Shown here: positions 38,344 to 47,432 of the stretch, piece after piece
Position numbering within the stretch: the first letter of the stretch is position 1
Layout of the letters: the number at the start of each line of letters is the position of its first letter
Source of the DNA: Bacillus thuringiensis
Lineage (GTDB): Bacteria > Bacillota > Bacilli > Bacillales > Bacillaceae_G
Direction: 5' to 3'
Length of the DNA: 64,000 bases
Assembly: GCF_022095615.2 (NCBI RefSeq)
Contig: NZ_CP155559.1
Coordinates: forward strand, 3,407,501 to 3,471,500
The notes under the pieces: model-generated
What the model saw: the letters and a program-made list of their open reading frames with translations, nothing else
What the model was told of the DNA's origin: nothing
The model's database searches: none
Made by a program: the position numbers and the translations under genes

Positions 38344-39150
38344 TTATGAACGAGTTTCAATCGTCACATCGCCAGCAGCTGTTTTACCGCTAATCTTTTT
38401 ACTACCATTGCCAATTGTTATATTTTTATTTTCTTCATTAAAAATCATTACGTCGCCAGCAGCGCTTCGCCCACTTATTACTGCATCTTTTGGTTTTTCT
38501 AATAAAGTAATATCTACATCTCCAGCAGTTGAACTTGCCTCTACATCATACTTAGGATCATGATCCATAACATATACATCCCCACTAGCCGTTTTCGCTG
38601 TTACTTTCCCTATTACCTTTTTAAAGTTCACCTCACCAGCTTTTGTAGATCCCTCCACACTCTTAGCTGTGATATGTTTCAAATCTACTTCTCCAGCGAG
38701 TGTCCCCACACTTACACGATCACTTTTCACATCACTTATTTCTATTTGTCCAGCGGATGAATTTACTTTTATCTCTTGATAAGAACGTTCAGGCACGAGG
38801 AGAGTTATTGTAGACGTTTGAAACCTAAAATCATAAAAAGAAAAATCAAATGAAGCTCCTTTTGCTCTTTCCCCAATAATTTTTAATGTGTCACCATCTT
38901 CAGCAATATGAATCTCTTGTTTACGTACATCTCCTGATTGCTTTACATAAAAAGAAGAATCGGGAGATTTTTGGACAACAATATCCCCAGCATCTAACTT
39001 AACTTCTATATTTTTTAGTGTTTCGTTTTTAATTACGTTTTCTTTATTTCCTTCTTCTGCACTTTGCACTGCTTTTTCGTATGTTTGTGAAATCCCTATT
39101 ACTCCAATAATGATACAAGCGATTGCTACTAACAATATTTTTTTCATCAT
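38344..39150 (-). CDS. DUF4097 beta-repeat membrane-anchored protein
   Basis: 268 residues. An N-terminal membrane or signal segment (~4-20) is followed by a right-handed beta structure (DUF4097, 'putative adhesin'). Short turns recur about every 20-25 residues: DAGDIVV, SAGQIEI, LAGEVDL, KAGEVNF, ASGDVYV, TAGDVDI, AAGDVMI and AAGDVTI, eight in all. Relatives (LiaG, YvlB) are linked with envelope stress responses. The start touches the stop of the upstream HAAS gene (TAGATG). With the PadR and HAAS genes it forms a three-gene module. Confidence 0.8.
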   Translation of the reverse strand: MMKKILLVAIACIIIGVIGISQTYEKAVQSAEEGNKENVIKNETLKNIEVKLDAGDIVVQKSPDSSFYVKQSGDVRKQEIHIAEDGDTLKIIGERAKGASFDFSFYDFRFQTSTITLLVPERSYQEIKVNSSAGQIEISDVKSDRVSVGTLAGEVDLKHITAKSVEGSTKAGEVNFKKVIGKVTAKTASGDVYVMDHDPKYDVEASSTAGDVDITLLEKPKDAVISGRSAAGDVMIFNEENKNITIGNGSKKISGKTAAGDVTIETRS

Positions 39151-39693
39151 CTACTCCCCTTTTATCATTTTGAAGTTCCATACTACATAACGTACGCATA
39201 ACTTTTTAAACCACTTCGTACTATAATAAGCGATAATACATAACAACAAACCTACTCCAACAAACGTTATACTAACGAATAAATCCAACCATATAAAAGT
39301 ACCCATAAATACTTTTCCAATAACGAAAAATGGTGTCACTACACTAGCAATTCCACCGATCCAGAAGGAAAATATAAACGCAATAATTGCAACTAACGGG
39401 CCTAACACAATAATGAAATTAAATAAGCTAAGTCCAATCGCTGCCATGACAGCCCTTGTTATATTCGAAACAGATGGATCCTTTTTCATTTCATCAAAAC
39501 GATACAAAGCAAGTAAATCCTTCGCAATTACTTTCGGAGAGCCAAGACCCTTTATTATTTCCGATTCAGTTTTCCCCTCTTCTATCCCAAACTGAAAATG
39601 CTCTTCATAATCAAATAAAATATCTTCCCTCTCTTCTTCCGGTAACTTTCTAAGATGACTTGATAATTCTTTAAGAAACTGTTCTTTACTCAT
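39151..39693 (-). CDS. HAAS-domain (DUF1700) membrane protein
   Basis: 180 residues. The N-terminal HAAS domain (~1-70) has [32 protein letters not shown] and [20 protein letters not shown]. Four membrane helices follow. HAAS proteins are commonly encoded with PadR regulators and act as membrane sensors in envelope modules; the signal is unknown. ATG 39693 lies inside the last codons of padR (8-bp overlap). Expression is thus coupled to the regulator. Confidence 0.85.
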   Translation of the reverse strand: MSKEQFLKELSSHLRKLPEEEREDILFDYEEHFQFGIEEGKTESEIIKGLGSPKVIAKDLLALYRFDEMKKDPSVSNITRAVMAAIGLSLFNFIIVLGPLVAIIAFIFSFWIGGIASVVTPFFVIGKVFMGTFIWLDLFVSITFVGVGLLLCIIAYYSTKWFKKLCVRYVVWNFKMIKGE

Positions 39694-40009
39694 CCCATTC
39701 CACCCCTTCAATAATTTCTTGTACGCCTTTTGCAAAATCACGCCACTCTGTTACTAACAAATTCAGTTGCGTTTCCCCTTGCTCAGTTAGTTGATAATAT
39801 TTACGAGGCGGTCCCTCCGTAGATTCTTTCAAATACGTTTGAAAATATCCTTCTTTCGTTAAACGACGTAATAAAGGATACACTGACCCTTCTGATATTA
39901 AAAACTTATTTGAGATTTGCTGAACAAGTTCATAACCGTAACAATCCTTACGTTTCACAAGTGCTAAAACACACAGTTCTAACACACCTTTTTTAAACTG
40001 AACGTTCAA
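39686..40009 (-). CDS. PadR-family transcriptional regulator
   Basis: A 107-residue winged-HTH repressor. The PadR core is visible: [37 protein letters not shown], and [12 protein letters not shown]. The start is TTG 40009, with AAAGGGGGA 7 bases upstream. It is first in the operon padR-HAAS-DUF4097 and probably represses its own promoter at 40068-40096, where ACAGGTAC-like repeats occur. Confidence 0.9.
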   Translation of the reverse strand: MNVQFKKGVLELCVLALVKRKDCYGYELVQQISNKFLISEGSVYPLLRRLTKEGYFQTYLKESTEGPPRKYYQLTEQGETQLNLLVTEWRDFAKGVQEIIEGVEWDE

Positions 40010-40067
40010 GGTCAGTCCCCCTTTCTCATTCCAGTACTGTTCAATACACGGTACCTGTTATATCCAT

Positions 40068-40096
40068 AATATACCACTTAGTATTATTCATTGCAA
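40068..40096 (-). promoter_or_regulatory. Promoter of the padR operon
   Basis: TTGCAA, 17 bp, TATATT on the minus strand, 58 bp before the TTG start. Confidence 0.6.
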
Positions 40097-40138
40097 GGTA
40101 CTCATTTATATTTACTCCCTAAATGTAGAAAACGTACA

Positions 40139-40192
40139 AATAAAAGCCTGAATAATGTCCTGTTATAACTGAACATCACTCAGGCTTTTATT
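40139..40192. terminator. Terminator of the lasso-peptide operon
   Basis: 13-bp arms AATAAAAGCCTGA / TCAGGCTTTTATT enclosing a 28-nt loop that can itself fold. It lies 46 bp after the last lasso gene. Confidence 0.75.
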
Positions 40193-40237
40193 CGATTCGA
40201 ACTACATGAATACAAAAATCCATTCACTCTTTCCCTT

Positions 40238-42037
40238 CTATGAACCAACTTCCATTTGTGACCCTAATAAATTTCGAAATACACCTTTTCTTTCTTTAGC
40301 TAATTGATTAAATTCACCTATTTGAACAATTTCACCTTTTCCTAAGACAATAACTTGATCTGCGTTGCGTATAGTAGATAAGCGATGCGCAATAACAACA
40401 ATAGTCATCGTTCCTTTCAATCTTTCTATTGCTGATTGAATTTTCACTTCATTTTCAGTATCTAATGCACTCGTGGCCTCATCTAATACTAAAATCGACG
40501 GTTTTCTTAAAATAGCTCGAGCTAGTACAAGTCGCTGACGTTCACCACCTGAAAGCCTCACCCCACGATCTCCAATCAGTGTATCAAGCCCATTTGGAAG
40601 TGTTTGTACAAATTCAGCGACGGCCGCAAAACTTAATGCATCCCAAATTTCTTCCTCACTTGCATCCGGTTCAATCATCAATAAATTATCCCTTATGCTC
40701 GCATTAAATAAGAAAGGATCTTGTGGTACATAGCTAATAGCCCGTCTTAATGACAATAAATTATCAGTTGTAAGAGGAATACCATCCATTAACACTTGAC
40801 CTTTTTCTGGTTGGATTAACCCCATTAATACATCAATTAATGTACTTTTCCCAGCACCAGAATGTCCTACAATTGCCGTCATACTATTTATTGGAATTTG
40901 TACATTAATATTTTGAAGTGCATATAAAGCTTCTTGCTTATTATAACGAAAAGAAACATCCTTACACTCAATGCCTTGTTTTATACAAATCGGCTTTATA
41001 TGTTTTTGCATGTATATATCCTGCATTTCAACCGCTTCATTACACTCCTGTTGCAATTTCCATAATGACTTAAAGGCAGGAATGCTTGCAGCCAGTTGTT
41101 CTAAATTTGACTGAATCGTCATGAACCTTGGCCATAGTCTTGAGAAAATGAGAATGATTAATAGTAACTGGGCCGTTTGCGCTTGAAACATATTTACTGA
41201 CAAAAATATAAAAAATGCAATTAATATAGCCATTGAAATTTTATAAAACAATTGAGAGTTTGACCTTATTCTCATATACTCCATTTGTTCGCTACTCATC
41301 TTTTTTGTTATAGATTGAAACCAATCCAAACGTGATCCTTCCAAAGTATTGCTCTTTATGTCTTTAATTCCATTGAAATGATCTGTTATACCAGAAAGAT
41401 AGTCTTTTGCCAATTCTGAGGTCTTACCGCCTAGTATCCGTGCTTTTTTTATAAAAACACGAGAAGCTACCAAGAATAATATGCCAAAGCCCAAAACAAA
41501 TACAGTGACTTGGGGAGATAATAAAAACGCAAGCCCTACCTGTATGAATGTAAATAGAATGGTAGCGAGCAATTGTAAAATTAAATTAATCCCATAACTA
41601 ACACGAGCTAATTCTGTAGTTAATATATTAATTAGATTTGTTTTCCTTTTTTCTAAAAAAAATCCCCACTTTGCTTTTAAAATCATACTATATGTTTCTA
41701 CTCTTAACTTTCGTACAAAAATTTGTTGCGTTCTCGCATCTCTTAGCGTTATGTTTCTTTGCAGTATATTTTGACTTAACACTATTAATACATATATACC
41801 TAAAATAGAAATTAAACTTGTTGTTTTAGGGAAATTCTGCAAAATTCTATAGACGGGTGCAATAAAAGAAGTCTCCTCACCTATATTAATTATTCCAGTC
41901 ATACTTATCATAGGGAGTAATAAAATAATACCTATCCCTTCCAGTAAACTTATTAACACCATACCAAATAAATTCACATACAGTATTTTTCCTGCTGAAG
42001 AGTATAATTTCTTCATAAAATATATAATATGATTCAT
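40238..42037 (-). CDS. Lasso peptide ABC exporter (D protein)
   Basis: A 599-residue half-size exporter with a six-helix domain (~1-320) and an NBD: Walker A GHSGAGKST, Q-loop YVPQDPFLF, signature RLSGGERQR, Walker B ILVLDEATSALD, H-loop VIAHRLS. It is expected to act as a homodimer to pump the mature peptide out and give the producer immunity, as McjD does. ATG 42037 follows AGGGGGAAC; the earlier frame start overlaps the upstream gene. Last gene of the operon, 11 bp after the nucleotidyltransferase. Confidence 0.85.
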   Translation of the reverse strand: MNHIIYFMKKLYSSAGKILYVNLFGMVLISLLEGIGIILLLPMISMTGIINIGEETSFIAPVYRILQNFPKTTSLISILGIYVLIVLSQNILQRNITLRDARTQQIFVRKLRVETYSMILKAKWGFFLEKRKTNLINILTTELARVSYGINLILQLLATILFTFIQVGLAFLLSPQVTVFVLGFGILFLVASRVFIKKARILGGKTSELAKDYLSGITDHFNGIKDIKSNTLEGSRLDWFQSITKKMSSEQMEYMRIRSNSQLFYKISMAILIAFFIFLSVNMFQAQTAQLLLIILIFSRLWPRFMTIQSNLEQLAASIPAFKSLWKLQQECNEAVEMQDIYMQKHIKPICIKQGIECKDVSFRYNKQEALYALQNINVQIPINSMTAIVGHSGAGKSTLIDVLMGLIQPEKGQVLMDGIPLTTDNLLSLRRAISYVPQDPFLFNASIRDNLLMIEPDASEEEIWDALSFAAVAEFVQTLPNGLDTLIGDRGVRLSGGERQRLVLARAILRKPSILVLDEATSALDTENEVKIQSAIERLKGTMTIVVIAHRLSTIRNADQVIVLGKGEIVQIGEFNQLAKERKGVFRNLLGSQMEVGS

Positions 42038-42048
42038 CGATGTTCCCC

Positions 42049-43236
42049 CTATAACAAAGCAAGCTTCTTCGTTCTCCTCCAAAGACATAGAAATGGACGT
42101 AAAGGAAAATATAAAAAATGAAGAAATTTAGGTAACGGTAATGTTTTTGCATCAATTGGATAAGGATATAGTTGGCTCATAATATATAAAGTTTTTTGTT
42201 GATTAGACATTAGCGAAAATAAATGTCGACTATGATAAGCAAGTACTTCTTCAGGCACAGGATCGGTATGCAAGTTTATCATTTGCTTGAAATAAAACAA
42301 CGCTTCTTGCGCTAACTGTTTTGAATGTTTTTTAGCTACTAATTCCATCATTCTTTCATCCAGCCGTGCACCTAGCAATTGAGATGCCAAAATTAATGCT
42401 TGTCCTCCTATATGTAGCATTTGATATGTTCTCATTAATTTATGAATCTCACTCCAATTAAGATCTTGATTGACAATTTTTTTTATATCTACTAACCAGC
42501 GTAACCTGGACCAACCATGTCTAGCACCATGAGATACAAGAAATAAAAATAAATCTTCCTTCCCTAACATATATACGGAATTACTCGTAAGGGTACTTTT
42601 TCTCTTTCGCTTCCAAAGTGCTTCAAACCCAGGTTCCTTACCAGGTCCGGGATTTAACCGCCAATGAATCTCAAGCTTAATCTGCTTTGTTGGATGAAAA
42701 AATGTTATATGATGATGCCTCCATTTCCAATCATTTAATATCGTTTGAATATAATCATCTTTTACATATCCCTGCTCTAAAAGTAGCATTTCTATTTTTT
42801 CTAAATTTTGCATCGGAATTAGAACGTCCAAATCACAGGATGTTCGTAAAGAAATATCCCCATATAAGTCCTGAGATAGTACAGGTCCTTTTAGAAAAAT
42901 CATACGAATCTCATTTTCATTACATAGTTTATTTATTCGTTCCATTTCAGCACTTAAATAAAGCATTTGAAATGTATTTTTTTTATATTTTCTATTCAAG
43001 GTTTGTACAATATGTGAAGGAATTAGTTCCTCATCCACCTGTTTAAGTTTTTGATATATCACCGGATAAACGCGATGATGCACAGCTTGCTCAAGAAATA
43101 CCTCCCAATCAATATCCGAAAACCATTCATTACTGTAATTTTGCACTGTTTCATCATCTTGTAACTTCAAAATTGTAAAAAGAAGTTTCAATTCTTTAGA
43201 CATGAACTCTACATTAAGACCAAAATCTTTCTCCAT
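42049..43236 (-). CDS. Nucleotidyltransferase-fold protein of the lasso operon
   Basis: 395 residues. The central motif RTSCDLDVLI (acidic pair at ~135-137) after IFLKGPVLSQDLYGDISL marks the NTP_transf_5 fold. The rest is helical: an N-terminal ~100-residue bundle and a C-terminal region with a basic end. ATG 43236 lies one base after the B2 stop (TAAAATG), with AAAGGAG inside B2. Such genes occur in paeninodin-type clusters with a kinase. The reaction is unproven; adding a nucleotide to the phosphorylated peptide tail is one possibility, immunity another. Confidence 0.7.
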   Translation of the reverse strand: MEKDFGLNVEFMSKELKLLFTILKLQDDETVQNYSNEWFSDIDWEVFLEQAVHHRVYPVIYQKLKQVDEELIPSHIVQTLNRKYKKNTFQMLYLSAEMERINKLCNENEIRMIFLKGPVLSQDLYGDISLRTSCDLDVLIPMQNLEKIEMLLLEQGYVKDDYIQTILNDWKWRHHHITFFHPTKQIKLEIHWRLNPGPGKEPGFEALWKRKRKSTLTSNSVYMLGKEDLFLFLVSHGARHGWSRLRWLVDIKKIVNQDLNWSEIHKLMRTYQMLHIGGQALILASQLLGARLDERMMELVAKKHSKQLAQEALFYFKQMINLHTDPVPEEVLAYHSRHLFSLMSNQQKTLYIMSQLYPYPIDAKTLPLPKFLHFLYFPLRPFLCLWRRTKKLALL

Positions 43237-43237
43237 T

Positions 43238-43711
43238 TTATTCTCCTTTAATAGTGTCCTCACTTAGCCTCTTTGCAAATGATCCAACAACAGTAAATTT
43301 CTCCATTCCTTCTGATCCAGTAACATAAAAAGAACCGCTTCGTAACCATGCATGCGCAATTAATTCCCCATGACTATCCTTAGCAGTTCCTAAATAAAGA
43401 GTACTCTCAATGCGACGTTTTTCGAGCATTTTCATCCCAGCTATTGCTTTAACAAGGCACTGACTTTCCCAAAAAGTATAATGACTCATAATAGAAATAG
43501 CTTCAGACACCTTCTTTAGTGTATCCCCATGTGGCTGAATTGGAGCAACTGCTGTTTCGTTCATGTAATCCCCTAAAGAAGGTGCAACTTTGGAAAAGGT
43601 AATACTTTTTAGTACACGCGCCCACCCTAAAAAAATAAAAGCCTCTAAAAATAAAAGCTTTGTTTCCGTGTTCAGTGATAAAAATACCCTTATTCTTTTC
43701 ACAATATTCAT
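43238..43711 (-). CDS. Lasso peptide B2 leader protease
   Basis: 157 residues of the transglutaminase-like lasso B2 family. Catalytic Cys85 is in ESQCLVKA and His120 in IAHAWLRSG; the third residue of the triad is less clear, since the usual acidic region reads FYVTGSEGMEKF. B2 cleaves the leader after recognition by B1. ATG follows AGGAGGGG. Gene order with B1 37 bp upstream is standard for split-B lasso systems. Confidence 0.85.
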   Translation of the reverse strand: MNIVKRIRVFLSLNTETKLLFLEAFIFLGWARVLKSITFSKVAPSLGDYMNETAVAPIQPHGDTLKKVSEAISIMSHYTFWESQCLVKAIAGMKMLEKRRIESTLYLGTAKDSHGELIAHAWLRSGSFYVTGSEGMEKFTVVGSFAKRLSEDTIKGE

Positions 43712-43747
43712 TAATCCCCTCCTAATAGTTCTCTTGAAATTACGAAT

Positions 43748-44056
43748 CTATCTATTAGATTGATCTTTTATTTGAATTAAACCTTCTTGAAATAAGCACT
43801 CTAAAAAGGAAAGAACTTGCTCTTCACAATCTTTTCGTTCAATATCATAGTTAGATACTAACATAGTAACAAGCTGATTAATTTTTATCGGCTTTTCAAT
43901 ACGCTCCCATATTTCTCCGCCTATTTCACCTAAGTTATAATAATTTCCTTTTTGGACATTTAACATAACTTTTTCTCCATCCATATCACTTACTATATTA
44001 CCTTCACTCTGTACAACATTATGTTCTAATGATATGTTTCTCGAATGAACAACCAT
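43748..44056 (-). CDS. Lasso peptide B1 leader-binding protein (PqqD-like RRE)
   Basis: 102 residues of the PqqD-like RiPP recognition element. The strand pattern VSDMDGEKVMLNVQKGNYYNL is followed by GGEIWERIEKP and three helices ending GLIQIKDQ. B1 grips the leader peptide (W-x-x-P-x-L motif in the precursor) and presents it to B2. ATG 44056, with AGGAAG upstream, lies inside the kinase gene, giving a 38-bp overlap. Confidence 0.85.
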   Translation of the reverse strand: MVVHSRNISLEHNVVQSEGNIVSDMDGEKVMLNVQKGNYYNLGEIGGEIWERIEKPIKINQLVTMLVSNYDIERKDCEEQVLSFLECLFQEGLIQIKDQSNR

Positions 44057-44990
44057 CAACCATACTTCCTTTCTGTATAGTATTTAAAATAACTTGCACA
44101 AGCTCATGAGCTGTAAATTTCGAATCCGGGCGTCTTAATTGAAACATTGCCATTCCACTTGCAATATTAGATGAAGTTTCAAAATGCCATTCCATCAATC
44201 CTAATTTAGAAATCAAAGAATTCCTAAAAGTATGTTGGTATAACTTGTACAAGCGTGTGAGACCTTCTATACGGATTATTTCAATATCTTCTCCCTGTGT
44301 TTTTACTAATTCAATAACACCAGCAAGAGGTAATGGATCCGGGAAAAATTGAGAATTCACAGGAACAGCATACTTCGTTTCTCTTTCAAACAAAGGGCTA
44401 AATTGCGCTACTTCCATTCCTAACTCATTTATGCTCTCTTGCCATAATTTTTGTTGTGCGTAAGAAGGATGAACTATTGTAGTATTTTTATCCAAAAGAG
44501 ATACAGCAACTACATCATCACTTAAAAGCTGATATCCTGCATTCAAAAAAGCCGAGGCTAACGTTGATTTTCCAGCTCCTGAATCACCAATTAATGCATA
44601 CGCTTTCCCATCTATGGCAATTACACTTCCATGCAATGGAAGTAATTTTCGCTGCATTAAAAGTGCCCCCATACAAGTTCCCAGAATGTATAATCGAATT
44701 TTATCTTCTTTCGCCTCTGGCATAGGTGAAAAAGTAATTTTCTCACCCGCTTGGATAGAAAATATTGCAGTTTGAGGAACATGAAACATCACTACTTCAT
44801 CTTCCACTACAATAGTTTTTTGCTGTGATTCGTCATATCTACCCCACCGTTCAGATAAATCAGTTATTTTAATTTGAACATCTGCCATCTCTTTCTTTTC
44901 ATTCAGCTGAGACAACTCGGGTAACGGGATTTCACTTACTATTTTTAACCCGAAGGCTTTGTATAACACATTTCCCCTCGAATCGATCAT
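44019..44990 (-). CDS. HPr kinase-like lasso peptide kinase
   Basis: 323 residues. The HPrK-like P-loop GDSGAGKST (~135-143) precedes LLSDDVVAVS (~155-165), the usual acidic motif of this kinase fold. The N-terminal half is a beta-rich region without clear relatives. In paeninodin-type clusters the homologous kinase phosphorylates the C-terminal Ser of the precursor; the precursor here also ends in Ser. ATG 44990 follows GGGGTG; an in-frame GTG at 44999 is less likely. It is third in the operon, after the precursor and a hairpin. Confidence 0.85.
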   Translation of the reverse strand: MIDSRGNVLYKAFGLKIVSEIPLPELSQLNEKKEMADVQIKITDLSERWGRYDESQQKTIVVEDEVVMFHVPQTAIFSIQAGEKITFSPMPEAKEDKIRLYILGTCMGALLMQRKLLPLHGSVIAIDGKAYALIGDSGAGKSTLASAFLNAGYQLLSDDVVAVSLLDKNTTIVHPSYAQQKLWQESINELGMEVAQFSPLFERETKYAVPVNSQFFPDPLPLAGVIELVKTQGEDIEIIRIEGLTRLYKLYQHTFRNSLISKLGLMEWHFETSSNIASGMAMFQLRRPDSKFTAHELVQVILNTIQKGSMVDGCSFEKHIIRT

Positions 44991-45020
44991 CCTATTCACC
45001 CCACATTGTCAATTTTTTTG

Positions 45021-45055
45021 AAAGCTCTTATATAATAAAACTATATAAGAGCTTT
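45021..45055. promoter_or_regulatory. Perfect hairpin between precursor and kinase genes
   Basis: A 14-bp perfect stem AAAGCTCTTATATA / TATATAAGAGCTTT with a 7-nt loop, 15 bp after the precursor stop. On the coding (minus) strand the 3' side is CAAAAAAATTG, so it is not a normal terminator. It may stabilise the precursor mRNA or slow transcription, raising precursor over enzymes. Confidence 0.7.
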
Positions 45056-45069
45056 ATTTTTCCAATGAC

Positions 45070-45195
45070 TCAACTATACTTCACTGGATCATCTGGATCA
45101 GGTTGAATTGCGTCAGGAATTTTATGTCCTGGCCCAGCCATAGTCATATTAATATTAAGTACTTCTAATACAGGTTGTTTCCATTCCTTTTTCAT
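45070..45195 (-). CDS. Lasso peptide precursor, paeninodin family
   Basis: A 41-codon gene with an ideal AAAGGAGGTGAT site. The leader is MKKEWKQPVLEVLNINMTM (19 residues), with the W-x-x-P-x-L recognition motif and the conserved Thr at position -2. The 22-residue core begins AGPGHKIPD: Ala1 and Asp9 would form a nine-residue macrolactam ring. The tail AIQPDPDDPVKYS would be threaded through it and ends in Ser22, the expected phosphorylation site. The A-G-P-G...PDA.QPDPD pattern closely resembles paeninodin as I recall it. It lies 15 bp after the C gene and before the kinase. Confidence 0.92.
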   Translation of the reverse strand: MKKEWKQPVLEVLNINMTMAGPGHKIPDAIQPDPDDPVKYS

Positions 45196-45210
45196 ACGTA
45201 TCACCTCCTT

Positions 45211-47148
45211 TCATATTAATTTTTTTATAAATCGATAGAAGATTAAGCTACGCATTAAAATTCTAAAATCTAAATCAAATGCATATTCTGGTCGAGGTTC
45301 TTTACATATTTTTGAGATGGCTTTCTTAATTACCTCTACATTTAGAAATTCAGAGATTATTGGATCCACACTAAGTTCTTGAACTTCCTCAATGAATTCG
45401 TTCCAAAATGGAGTCATACGGTAAACACCATCTGCACCTTGAACACCTCGAACGCGTTGATTTAATCGCACTTTATCCGGAAGGAAATTTTTTGTGGCTC
45501 TGCGAATAAGAGATCGATCTAAACCATTTTGAACATACTGTTCTTCTGGGACTGACAAACAAAATTGAATAATCCGTAAGTCATTTGTAGGATCACGATC
45601 CCATAAAGCATAACGTAGCGATAATTTCGTTTCATACGTTCCATTTATGCTCCAATAATATGGTTTTTCAAATTGTTCTCTTTTCATGTCATATGCAGTT
45701 GAGCTAGAGGTACCTGTTATATCAACATCCTGTTCTTTGAGCCTATCAAAAACATTCATTTTTTTTGCAAATTCCGGATTGATTATTATAGGAAAAACAT
45801 CTTGTTCCTGTGAAGAAAGTAACTGAAACAAATACGGAAAAGCCTTTCTTCTTACCACTTCAAAAACACGTGCTTTTTTCACTCCTAGATTTCTACTATA
45901 TAAATGTAGTTCACGATAAAAACGAATCCAATGTAACTTTTTTAACAGCATTGCTTGATAATCTAACATAGGCCCCCACGATACTGTCCAATTACCTCTT
46001 TGGCCGCTAAGGAGTACTCCTATTTCATGTTGAGATGCTTTTTCATAAACCCCACGCAACCAAAAAGTATTCTCAAAAAATTTATATGGCATCTCCATTG
46101 TTTCCAGCCAATCATCAATTTCCGATAGTGGGCTTCTCTCCGGCAATTCTAAATAATAATCCTGTATATTCCCTACATGTTGTACAGTTGATTGAATAAA
46201 AGGTCTTTCGTCAGCTATCCTACCTTTATGTGTCCAATCTTCAAATCCTTCTACTGGAACGTAACTAAACGTATGTAATTTTTTATTTTCAGCGCGTAAA
46301 TCTTTTGCAGCAAAGCTAACGACAGACCCTGAATCTAGCCCTCCACTCAAATGAGCTCCTACTTCATGATGTGTTCGTAAACGTGCCTTTACTGCACTTT
46401 GATACACCTCTCGAAACGCCTCTTCATACTCTTCATTTGATTTTAGATTAAGCATTTTCCCAGCAGTTGGTATATAGTATCGCGAAAACTTCAATTTTCC
46501 ACCCTTTACCAAAATAGTGTGCGATGGAGGCACCTGTTCTATATATTTATAGACTGTTAGCTGCGGATCTACTGATTCGAAATTTACAGGTATAGCTAAA
46601 AATTCAGCAATCCACTGCTCATTCAATTTTTTCTCAACATATGGTAGAGTAAATAACGGCTTTATAATAGTACAAAAAGCAAATTTGTTCTCACTACGAT
46701 AAAAATAAAGCGTTCGGCTCCCAGAAAAATCTCTAGCTCCAAACAGAATTTGTTTTTTCTCATCCCAAATCATAAAGGCAAAATCGCCCATCAAATATTT
46801 CGGTGCTGCTTCTCCCCATTTATCATAAGAGAGCAAAATCAACTCACTATCTGTCATATTTTTTCTATCTGCATACTCTACTTGTAATTTTTCAAACAAC
46901 TCATCACGATTATCAATAATAGCATCTGCTGTAATTGCCAGTTGTTTTTCATAATTATAGAAAGGTAATTGCTCACCGACTGACTCTGGTGTAATCCATT
47001 GTGCGTGACATCCTAGGAAAGCGTTCTCTTTATGCCATATTTGAATATCATCAGCAGGGTACTTTTGTAAGTCACTCATTAATCGTGTGCCATGTTCAAT
47101 TGATACAGGTTCGTTATTAAAATGAATAATGCCAGTTATAGCGCTCAT
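45211..47148 (-). CDS. Lasso cyclase (asparagine synthetase-like C protein)
   Basis: 645 residues. The N-terminal glutaminase-like domain (~1-210) starts MSAITG, so the catalytic Cys2 of true amidotransferases is absent. The ATP-pyrophosphatase domain follows, with SGGLDSG at ~268-274. It adenylates the side chain of core Asp9 and lets the new N-terminus attack, closing the ring around the threaded tail. ATG 47148 follows AGGAGGGG. First gene of the seven-gene operon; the 284-bp region upstream must hold its promoter, but I see no strong sigma-A match there. Confidence 0.9.
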   Translation of the reverse strand: MSAITGIIHFNNEPVSIEHGTRLMSDLQKYPADDIQIWHKENAFLGCHAQWITPESVGEQLPFYNYEKQLAITADAIIDNRDELFEKLQVEYADRKNMTDSELILLSYDKWGEAAPKYLMGDFAFMIWDEKKQILFGARDFSGSRTLYFYRSENKFAFCTIIKPLFTLPYVEKKLNEQWIAEFLAIPVNFESVDPQLTVYKYIEQVPPSHTILVKGGKLKFSRYYIPTAGKMLNLKSNEEYEEAFREVYQSAVKARLRTHHEVGAHLSGGLDSGSVVSFAAKDLRAENKKLHTFSYVPVEGFEDWTHKGRIADERPFIQSTVQHVGNIQDYYLELPERSPLSEIDDWLETMEMPYKFFENTFWLRGVYEKASQHEIGVLLSGQRGNWTVSWGPMLDYQAMLLKKLHWIRFYRELHLYSRNLGVKKARVFEVVRRKAFPYLFQLLSSQEQDVFPIIINPEFAKKMNVFDRLKEQDVDITGTSSSTAYDMKREQFEKPYYWSINGTYETKLSLRYALWDRDPTNDLRIIQFCLSVPEEQYVQNGLDRSLIRRATKNFLPDKVRLNQRVRGVQGADGVYRMTPFWNEFIEEVQELSVDPIISEFLNVEVIKKAISKICKEPRPEYAFDLDFRILMRSLIFYRFIKKLI

Positions 47149-47432
47149 TTTTCCCCTCCTAATATATGAAAAGTTAACACAAATACTATTTATATATTAA
47201 ATTCGTTAAACATACCTCTTTATCATTCTTTTTAAAGAACAAATTATTTATTTTATTACTTTCTCAATCACATACTTTAATGTACTTTCAGTCTAATGTC
47301 TAATACATAGATATTTAAAATCTATACCCTTCCCTTTTTATGTAAATTAAAACTGAACTCCCTAAAAAATTCATTATAAAGAACGATTGGTGGTACGTAT
47401 ACAAATCTAATTCCACTTTCACTTACTTTTTT

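Noticed and set aside
47149..47432. Promoter of the lasso operon
   Set aside because: Several AT-rich near-matches occur on the minus strand, but none has both boxes at 16-18 bp spacing; left uncalled.
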